NCBI GenBank assembly: GCA_943360385.1
Contig: CALRIM020000092.1
Location: 1 to 12,550, forward strand
Direction of reading: 5' to 3'
Origin: CAJBVG01 sp943360385
Lineage (GTDB): Bacteria; Bacteroidota; Bacteroidia; Sphingobacteriales; Sphingobacteriaceae
Length of the DNA: 12,550 bases
The notes under the pieces were generated by a model, which was given only the letters and a program-made list of their open reading frames with translations, was not told the origin of the DNA and did no database searches. Numbering within the stretch: the first letter of the stretch is position 1; the number at the start of each line of letters is the position of its first letter. The translations under genes were made by a program, and so were the position numbers. Positions 1-9,000 of this stretch are shown in pieces.

Positions 1-1242
1 TGTATGTAAATCACTAGTGGAAACAAAGTTCGGATTAATTTCTAAACTGTTAGACTCAAAACCTTGCATAGCAGTTTTAAGTGCTGCCATATCTGCTCTA
101 TCTGCATTCCAAAAAGCATATAAATTTGTTGCCGGATTGCCATCTGTGTAATAAATATTATTATTAGATACTCTTACTGATGTCGGACTACTTACATAAA
201 ATGCGTATCCATTTCCAGAATTATAAAATATATTGTTGAATAAACTTACGTTAGATCCAGCTGCTAAAAAGAATGCAGATGAATTGTTTGGTATAACACT
301 TGAATTCTGGTCGTAATAAACCGAATTGTGGTACAAATTAACTTTATTTACTTCGTTCAAATATATTCCAACTCCATTACCAGTCGTTTTAAAACCTCCG
401 CCAATCATATTATTTGCCATGGTAATTGCGGTAACACCTTCAACAGATGTTAAGTTAATTCCACGTACACCAACTCCATATGTTTTATTCCCACTAATAT
501 TTGAATTGTATTTAGAGAACTGAATTCTTATACCTTCACTTGCAGTATTTGAAGCAAATAATAAATTGATTTTATTATTTCGAATTTCTCCAACGTTCAT
601 AAAATTTGAATAAATTCCATATAAATAACTAGAGTCTATTACGTTGTTTACAGCACTTACATTATATGATCTTAAAGATGTATTCCTTCCAAAAAATTGA
701 ACCCCCGCAGTACCGTTCTTTAACAAACAGTTCTTAATCATCACATTATTAATCACGGCACCACTATCAATCTTAGTTCTTTGTGACAAAACAACTGGGT
801 ATTTATTTTGAGATGCGTTGTTTGAAGTTGGTACAGTAACAACACAACTATCAAGAGTTACGAAATTTGAACCATCTGTAACATGTAATCCAGACGCAAA
901 AGTTGAGGTTGAAGTATTTGTTAATGTAAAATTTCTAAAGGTTAAATAACTTGTACCATTCACTTGTATTACCGAATGATTGTTTGTTGTTTGAGCAGGA
1001 GTTGTATTTTGAATTATTACATCTGCTGCATTCCCTGTTTGAGAACGGAATATCAGAGTATTAGTTGGGCTTGCTCCTTTTACAATTGGGACACTAAAAT
1101 TAGAATAAGTACCTGGATATACATTAAAGACGGTAGGTCCTCCAATACCGCAATCAAAAGCAGCTAATGCAGCTTCAAATGTTGGGTAATTTTTAGGTCC
1201 TACAGGTCCACCAATAGAGTATGTTCCATTTAAACCAACACA
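1..1242 (-). repeat. Beta-helix module B of the left gene, cut by the edge
   Basis: This covers residues 597-1010. It opens with CVGLNGTYSIGG, the second Cys lies at 627 in FDCGIGGPT, and PGTYSNFSV follows. Rungs include NNMIGGGF and NNIFYNSGNGYAF, the latter close to a rung of module 1 in the giant gene. The last visible residues (TSDLHT) match the stretch that lies shortly before the closing motif in other modules, so the helix is nearly complete at the edge. Confidence 0.8.
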
Positions 1243-3030
1243 AATAGTTAATCTGATAGTATCATTTTCCGGCCAATTATCATTAGGTATTGGAGGGGCT
1301 ACGCGAATTGTTAAATCGTATGTACCCGGACTTGGAATTATCCATGGTTGTGCGAGTGAAAATATTTGTTTTGAATACGATTTACTTAAAATTTGAAGTG
1401 AAAATTCTTCTGGAGTTGTAAATGAACCATTATTAATTCTATAACTTAATAATATTTTATTTCCATTTAACGAAAGTAAACCATCATTCTTTATTACAAC
1501 AGGTAATATATTACTACCTTCTTTTGGTACAAAGTTCTTTTCTAAACCAAATACTTCTAAATCCACCGCACTTCTTATAACCTCATCTGCACCAATATCA
1601 GGCATTTCTGGATCTCTTGGTTGATTTTCAAAATCTAATAAGATAAATGGTAGTATGTATGCTTTACGAATTAGTTTTCTGCTATCAATTCTTAAATTAG
1701 ATGCTGATGCAAAATCGGGATTAACATTTAATGAATTTTGGTTTTTACCTGTTGAGGTCTTTATTGTTGCTAATGAACTTCTAGATGTACCAGCAATAAT
1801 TGCTAAAGAAGTCCCTGAACCTAAGAAATAATCATTAAAATTCATTGTGTCAACACTCGTCAAATCTCTCAAGATAAACGATGTGGCTCCACCAATGGCA
1901 TAAAATATATTATTTTTAACTTTCATTTTTGTAGTCGGTAAGGTCGCCGAATTTTCGATAACCATACATGCATTATCCTGAGTAAATGGTGCATTATAGT
2001 ATATTGAATTATGATAGAAATGTAAGTTATTGCTAAACTCAACATGTATACCTCTTGAATAAGCAGTTTTTGCATTACCCATTATCATATTATTATATAC
2101 ATATCCAGCGGCTCCACCTGTTATTCCGTATAAAAATATTCCGAAGGTTCCATAGTCTTTAATTACATTACTATGATAACTAAAATTACCCGAAGCGAAT
2201 CTAACACGAATACCAAATTGTGCCCCAATTGGATCAATTCTACAATTAATAGTATTTGATGCAATTAATGGGATGTTATGATATACAACATCGATTCCGC
2301 TCAAACATTTATAAAATTTATTCCCTGTTATTTTATAACCTTTAGAAGGAATAGCTGAACTTTTACCAGTTAATTTAATTGCAAAAGAACCACCATAAAA
2401 AGTATTGTTAGTAATTGTATTGTAATTTGCACAATTATCTCCAATAGTTGTATTGTTAATATCAGATGCTACTATACCTATCGTATTTCCGTTAAAAATT
2501 GTAAAAATAGAATCTACTTTTATAACACAACGATTAATAGTATTGAATTCAGAAGGCTTTTTAGTATCTCTATTGTAAGTAAATTGAATAACGGATGCAA
2601 ACTGATTAGAAGCAGTAATTACCTTATCATTTTCTATCGTTAGATCTTGTAGAGTGTAATATGAACATCCTTCAAAACGTATAACCTGATTGCTATATAA
2701 AGTATTGTCGCCACCATCAACAATATGAACATCGCTTGCTTTACCAGTTTCTGATTTAAAAACCACAAAGTTTTTTGCCGAGGCACCTACATATGGTTTT
2801 AAAACTAAATTTTCTGGGTAAGTTCCCGGACGAATATTGAAAGTAACTCGACCAATTACCTCAGAGTTTTGAGCCAACAAATCAGATATTGCTTTTTGAA
2901 TCGTTTGGTAATTCGCATTATTACCACCAATAGTGTAAATACCACTAAAATACTTTTTTTGCGCACTTGTACTTAATGCAACCAAACTAAATAAAAAAGC
3001 AAAGGCAATACTATATAACTTCTTATTCAT
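1..3030 (-). CDS. Secreted right-handed parallel beta-helix repeat protein, 3' end beyond the left edge
   Basis: The frame runs without a stop from an ATG at 3030 to base 1, giving at least 1010 residues; the C-terminus is outside the window. Residues 1-23 form a signal peptide (Lys-Lys near the start, hydrophobic core, cleavage probably after TSA). Residues 27-470 are a beta-helix domain: an opening YTIGG...TIQKA motif, then many Asn-rich rungs such as NNMIMG and NNIFY. DIGADE at 478-483 closes it, as is typical of Bacteroidota beta-helix proteins. An Ig-like (CARDB-type) domain at about 486-594 follows, and a second beta-helix starts at Cys597 and is still running at the edge. The start is supported by the signal peptide and by lying 30 bp after the upstream stop. 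The modules match those of the upstream 2757-residue gene, so the two are paralogues. A T9SS sorting domain is expected past the edge but not seen. No catalytic residues are recognised; a surface adhesive or structural role is inference. Confidence 0.9.
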   Translation of the reverse strand, partial: MNKKLYSIAFAFLFSLVALSTSAQKKYFSGIYTIGGNNANYQTIQKAISDLLAQNSEVIGRVTFNIRPGTYPENLVLKPYVGASAKNFVVFKSETGKASDVHIVDGGDNTLYSNQVIRFEGCSYYTLQDLTIENDKVITASNQFASVIQFTYNRDTKKPSEFNTINRCVIKVDSIFTIFNGNTIGIVASDINNTTIGDNCANYNTITNNTFYGGSFAIKLTGKSSAIPSKGYKITGNKFYKCLSGIDVVYHNIPLIASNTINCRIDPIGAQFGIRVRFASGNFSYHSNVIKDYGTFGIFLYGITGGAAGYVYNNMIMGNAKTAYSRGIHVEFSNNLHFYHNSIYYNAPFTQDNACMVIENSATLPTTKMKVKNNIFYAIGGATSFILRDLTSVDTMNFNDYFLGSGTSLAIIAGTSRSSLATIKTSTGKNQNSLNVNPDFASASNLRIDSRKLIRKAYILPFILLDFENQPRDPEMPDIGADEVIRSAVDLEVFGLEKNFVPKEGSNILPVVIKNDGLLSLNGNKILLSYRINNGSFTTPEEFSLQILSKSYSKQIFSLAQPWIIPSPGTYDLTIRVAPPIPNDNWPENDTIRLTICVGLNGTYSIGGPVGPKNYPTFEAALAAFDCGIGGPTVFNVYPGTYSNFSVPIVKGASPTNTLIFRSQTGNAADVIIQNTTPAQTTNNHSVIQVNGTSYLTFRNFTLTNTSTSTFASGLHVTDGSNFVTLDSCVVTVPTSNNASQNKYPVVLSQRTKIDSGAVINNVMIKNCLLKNGTAGVQFFGRNTSLRSYNVSAVNNVIDSSYLYGIYSNFMNVGEIRNNKINLLFASNTASEGIRIQFSKYNSNISGNKTYGVGVRGINLTSVEGVTAITMANNMIGGGFKTTGNGVGIYLNEVNKVNLYHNSVYYDQNSSVIPNNSSAFFLAAGSNVSLFNNIFYNSGNGYAFYVSSPTSVRVSNNNIYYTDGNPATNLYAFWNADRADMAALKTAMQGFESNSLEINPNFVSTSDLHT
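1243..2952 (-). repeat. Beta-helix/Ig module A of the left gene
   Basis: This covers residues 27-596 of the left gene and is homologous in layout to the modules of the giant gene. It opens with GIYTIGG and NYQTIQKAI, has a GGSFAIKLTG rung in the place of GGYYG, an NNIFYAIGG rung, and DIGADE at 478-483. The Ig-like domain ends in NDTIRLTI. Like module 1 of the giant gene, this N-terminal module lacks the opening Cys pair. Confidence 0.8.
2962..3030 (-). other. Signal peptide of the left beta-helix gene
   Basis: Residues 1-23 begin MNKKLYS, continue with a hydrophobic stretch rich in Phe, Ala and Leu, and end in a small-residue TSA site before Gln-Lys-Lys. This is a Sec-type signal, as expected for a T9SS substrate that first crosses the inner membrane. 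It also fixes the start codon of this gene. The exact cleavage position is inferred. Confidence 0.8.
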
Positions 3031-3060
3031 TATTTATTGTTTTATACTTACTAAAATTAC
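3031..3060 (-). other. Short intergenic spacer before the left gene
   Basis: Thirty A/T-rich bases lie between the stop of the giant gene and the ATG at 3030. There is no Shine-Dalgarno-like sequence and no room for a terminator hairpin. The A-rich stretch just before the ATG is typical of Bacteroidota leaders. The spacing favours cotranscription. Confidence 0.6.
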
Positions 3061-6000
3061 TTATCTAATTATTATAAATCTACCGTTATAGCGCTTATCC
3101 CCTGCTTGCAATACAAACATATAAGTACCTTCTGCTAATTCACGATAATCCATCTCCACAACATGTTTTCCTGCTTGAACAGATTCAACAAAGTCTTCTC
3201 TTATTAATCTGCCAGATAAATCAAACACCTGAATATTTACATCTTTCTCTGTTTGCATATCCAAACTAAACTTCAACATAGAAGTAGTTGGATTTGGATG
3301 CACATTAAATAATTCCTTATCTGTAGATGCACCTATTGATCCAACAATCGTAGGAACAAAAATACAATTACTATCATTCGATCCAATCACATCATCAAAT
3401 AACTCGGTAGTTGCACAAATGTCAAAGTAAACTGCAGAATCAGGATTTATTTTATAGTTAAACTGATATTCTTTTGTCTGTCTTCCTAACAATGGAGTGG
3501 TAACATTCATCGTCTCTTTAATTTTTCCATTTACTTTTAGGTAAACTTTATAAGTAGACGCAGTTAAATTACCATAATTTGTTACAGCAACTTGTACTGG
3601 AGTTAAGTCTTTCACTGCAATTCCATTCAAAGGAGTCAAGAAATTAGACACTCCGATATCTGAAGTATCTTTCGATACCACAATGATTGTTAACGTATCA
3701 TTATAATTGTTGAAATCATTATTTACAAACTGTCCAGATTGAGTTAATTTCTTAATTTCTGTATACGCTTTTAGAGTGTGTGGTCCAGCTTGTCTAGTTT
3801 GGAATTTCTTAGCAAAAAGAATATTAATAGTTGAGTCAAATTTCACCGGTTGAGTATAATTTTTCACCACTGAATCAATGAGTACACCATCAAAAGTATA
3901 TTTCACTTTTGCAGTATAAATATCGGCTCCAATATTTTTAATTTTTACAGCTACTTGTACTTCATCTTTAAATGATGCATTATCTATAGGTGTAATAAAT
4001 TCAGTAACAGCTAAGTCGAAACCAGGGAAAAACTCATCACAACCAATATCAGGTGTATTTGAATTTCTACTCTCGTTATCAATATCTGTAAGCACCAAAT
4101 CCTTAGGGAAACCTGAACCATCCAAATAAGAATAATTTACGTGTAAGTCCTTATTTGATCTAAACATTGGGTCGAAAGATGCTGTATCATTTGGACCTTT
4201 AGGTGATTTACTTGCGTTAAATGGTGAGTTACCGCTGTTTTGAAGTCCTAATGACTCTAAATTTGAACAAACTGTTTCATTCCATTGTGCTAAGTTAGTA
4301 CCACGAGTATAAAGCAAATTCGCATCTGCATCGTTAAATTCATTTACACCATCTGTAGATTTTTGGAATTTAAACGCATACCCTGTTCCATAATTAACAA
4401 TTATATTATTATAAATATTTAAACTATTAGAGCGTAAAACATTTAACGCCGCTGCTGTATCATTTAAACCGTCATATAAAATAGAGTTGTTAATAATTTC
4501 AATAAAACCAGATGAATTAACTCCTTTACTTGGGAAAGCACCAGTACCTTTAATAAGCATCCCCGCTTCATTTTTCAAATTATCTGAAACAAACCCTCCA
4601 GCAATCATATTGTTAGCGATTAACCCTCTAGAGATAGTTCTACAACTATCCATACTGAATCCAATATTTTGTGCATTAACAATTTTATTTCCTGTGATGA
4701 TAAAGTCAGTTAAAGCACCATAAATATTCATTCCCACATTATCCACATTTCCATCTCTCATATAAATATCATTGTTACTTATACTATCCACTTGTGAATA
4801 TAAGATGTCTATTGCCGAGGTGTAATTTTTTCTGAATTTATTATTTATAATACTATTACCACCTCCGTATGCATTAGATTTCGAACCTAAAAATCTAATA
4901 CCAAAAGCTCCTCCAAAAAATTCACAGTTTCTCACTGTATTGCTATTCGCAAAAGAAGGATCTGTAAAGGCAATCTTTCCAGAACCCAATACACCTACTA
5001 GTGTATTTATCACAGCTGTAGAATCAAATATGAAAAAACAATGCTCAATTAAATTATGGTTTGCTGTGTCAGATAGATGAATTCCAGATGCCCTAGCTTT
5101 TGCTTTACTAGCGAATGTTAGATTTCTAAATGTAATATACCTTGTACCATCTAATCTCATTACATGATGTTCATTTTCATCCGTAGTATTTGCATACTCA
5201 AGAACAACATCTTTTGGATTTCCTGTTAATGATTGGAAAACAACAGTTGTATCTGAGTTAGTATGTAAAACTGGAATTGAAATTCGTTCATAATAATTAC
5301 CTGGTGAAATATTAAACACAACTGAAGAATCAAACCCGCAAATTAAAGCAACAACTGCTTGCTGTATTGTTGGGAAATCTTCAGTGCCATTTTTACCAAT
5401 TGTATATGTGCCTTTTTCTAAGCCAACACACAAATCTTTACATAATGATTCATATGCAAACACTGTATCATTTGCTAACCTACAATCTGGCGCAATTCTA
5501 ACACACAATGGTATTACGATGAAGTTTGTTTTAGCATGTTTTAATTGGAATGAAAATTTCTGTTGATCATACCTTCCTTTTAACTCACTTAAAAGAACGG
5601 TCTGTCTGCCAATCCATGTTTTCCCAGAATCCAAAGAATACTCTAAACAGATAGATTTAGTACTTAAATCTGCATTTCCATCATTCAAAATATTAACACT
5701 AAATGTGTTAATACCATAAACAGCTTTAGTATTGACGATATTAAATAAACTTACATCATTCTCTTGTCTTTCATATTCAATAGAACCAATATCTGTAACT
5801 CTTGGGCTTCTTTTACGATTGTTATAATCCCTAGAAATACCTGCAACCACAAGTCCTTTTTTATCAAATCTTAACGTATCTGGATCTGCAAGATTCATAT
5901 CAAATTCACTTACAAAACCAGGTTCCATATTATAAGAACTCAAATCTTTTGAAGTATTCAACTGCCAAATTCCGAAATTCTTTTGATCGGCAGATGTTTT

Positions 6001-9000
6001 ATAAAATGCAAATCTTGTATTGTATCCAGTAAAGTATGCATTATGTTCAAACTCCGAAGTTGGATCGGTAGAATTAAAATAGATAACATATGGCTTTTGA
6101 AGGAATCCAGGAACCGAGTCAACCTTAATAATATTATTAACCAAATTAATATTAACAGGGGCAATATCTTCAGTGGTGGTTCCACCTGTTTCCTGATCAA
6201 CAACAGTTATCGTTTCTTTTGCAACATTAATCGCAGAAACAAATCCATTATATCTAATAGAGTTGTAGTAGATACCAATATTACTTGAACGTTTAATTAA
6301 AATTGCTGAAGCTGTATCTGCAATAGAAGTCCCGAAATTATGTGTTATCCAATTGTTAGATACAATAAGTCTATTATTCATAAAGGCATCAATCCCATAT
6401 AAATTAATACCAATCTGTTTAGAATTTATTAATCTATTAGCGTTTATAATACCTCCTTCTCCTGCATATTTATAAGAAATAGACATACATGCAGGGGATG
6501 AAATAGCACGAGGTGTTAACTTATTAAATGAAATACTTTTTATTGTATTGTTTATAGAATACACACCAGATTGCCAGTAATCGCTAATAGTATTACTATC
6601 TATTGAGTTATCGTAATCCAAATCTATTAAAGACGCACCCAACATTGCTACGCCAGAATATCCACCAAGTAATTCATTTTTTACGATTCTGTTTCCATGA
6701 CCACTTTTAGAATTGGATTGTATATCATTAATATCTAATTTGGTGCTGGATGTAAATGCTATTGGAAAAAAGAATGCTGTAGTAGCTGTATTACTAACTT
6801 CAATTTTACATCCTTCTATGATATTTCCATTAGAGTTCTTTGTGAGATGAACACCCGTACCAAAATTTGGTCCTGTATTTTTAATGTTAAGGTTTAATAA
6901 TTTGACAAAATTAGAACCATTGAATCTCACAGTATAATGTAATTTCGCATTATCTCCTACTGGGGTTACTGGTTGTTGAATTACAACCTCTGTGTTTAGG
7001 GTTGTACCATATGGCTGAAGTGTTAAAATCGGCGAATCTAGATTTATCAAATATTTAGGGATTAACAATCTTTCTAAATAGGCTGTTGTAGAGGGTTTAA
7101 CATTAAACCAAGTATCATCTGCAATTCCACAATATACTTTATCGAAAGCATTTTGAATAGAAGGGAAGTATCTGGTAGTGTCGGTTCCAGGCAAATAATT
7201 TGTTCCAAAACCAATATAGAAATGTCCTTCAATTCCCGTACAAATATTAACACATTTTTTGTCGTTCGCGTAAACAGTATCTTGAGTCAATCCGGATATT
7301 TTTTCAACACACACATCATAATATCCTCTACGCGGAACACTTACTCCAGTTTTAAATTTATAAATCTGAAGATCTCCCGTTTTTTTCATTGTTAATGTAA
7401 CTGTATCTTGAGAAACAAGGCTAAATCCATTTTCAACATCTTCCACTTTACATTTTAACACCACTTTTATTTTATCTAAAGAATACCTTCCTCTATTTCT
7501 TAATACTACTTGAATATAATTAGGTTTTAAAGATGATAATAAAGGATTGCGTATTTTATTTATATCTAAATCATAATTAGCAACCGTAAACTCATCACAG
7601 CCAATATCTGGTGTTTTAGTTTTTCTTGAATCTTTATCTATATCATCCAATATATCTTGTCCTCCGGCTGCTTTACTTTCTACAGTTAAATCATACGTGT
7701 GGAAATTGTAAGGCAATTCTTCAAACATTAATGGCAAACCAAGGGATTTACGATCTCTTGATCCATTACCAGTAGAATTTTTAAATTTAGTTAATGCTGA
7801 TAATGGTGATTCTGAAAGTTGAGAAAAACCATAAGAGGAAGTAGTGGTATTTTGTTGTGTTTTTCTTACTCTTCTAATTAAAATTAGAGGTGTGTTTTTA
7901 TTACTATACCAAGTATAATATAAGTTATTTTCAGACACAACTAAACCATTAGCACCATTACCACTAAAAGTATAGTAATCTAATGGAATTGCACCATTTC
8001 TAGAATAAAGTATATTATTCAACGCTTCAATATCTGTATTTGTTGAGTTAACAACTAAACATCTTGCTTGTGTAGGGTTCTGATCTGTAGTAGAACCAGT
8101 AGTTGCTCTAGGAGCATCCATATAAATAGTATTGTGCAAAATAGAAATTGCCAAAGACGTATTTAAATATATACCTGATGTTGCAGAGTTGAAGGTAGTA
8201 AATCCTCCACCAATCATATTATTACTTACAACGAAAGTAGATTTCTTTGCTCCGATATTTTTATTCCCTAAACATTGAAATAATTGAATACCCTGATAAG
8301 TTATATCGTAAATCTTATTGGATGAAATATCGTTAGAGTAAACTCCTCCTCTATCTCCAAGGTTCTTAGCATAAATTCCAAAAGCATTAGCATCCATACC
8401 AAATTTACCCGCAATTATATTTCGAAGTACTTTCGTATCTGAATATTCTAGATAAACTCCTGCTTTATGAAAACTTGTTATTGTATTTCCTTCAATAACA
8501 TTTCCCAAATCTCTTTTGTCGGTATCTGTTCCAAACATTGCTACACCATAATAACCACCAAATATTTTATTATTTAAAATGGTATTATTAGAAGCATTTG
8601 AAGCATATTGTCCTGTAAATAAAGTACCCAATTTTGTAGCAACAACACACGCTAAACTTGTAGGGAAAATAGTTTGTGTGGAGTCTATTCTAATAATATT
8701 ATTTTTAAGCGTATTAAATTTAGAATTACCTGCAAACTGTACACATGTTCCATTTGCAATACTTCTACTTTCAATTGTTAAATCTCTGATGGTAATATAT
8801 TGAGCATTGTTAAATAATATGGTAGAATGGTTTTCTGCAGTACCATTTGCATAAGTCAACTTTGTTGAGAATACGTTATTTTTAGATTTAAAAGTAATGG
8901 TGTTAGTGGTAGATGAATTTCTAATTTTCCACAGATTTATTTGTTCATCATAGGTACCATCTGCAATCTGAATCACCGTTGGACCAGATACACCACATTT

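Noticed and set aside
3052..3059. TAATTTTA as a Bacteroidota -7 promoter element before the left gene
   Set aside because: It lacks the final G of TAnnTTTG, and no TTTG lies at the right distance upstream. In such A/T-rich DNA a match of this quality is expected by chance, and the 30-bp gap favours an operon.
5983..6288. Plus-strand open frame of 101 codons inside the giant gene
   Set aside because: It lies wholly opposite a clear coding frame and shows no recognisable domain. Its Asn/Ile-rich make-up is what the antisense of Asn/Ile-rich codons gives. The same applies to plus-strand frames at 326-523, 964-1167, 4487-4723, 5384-5566, 7153-7395, 8579-8803, 9718-9912 and 10949-11191, and to the minus-strand frame at 5958-6203.
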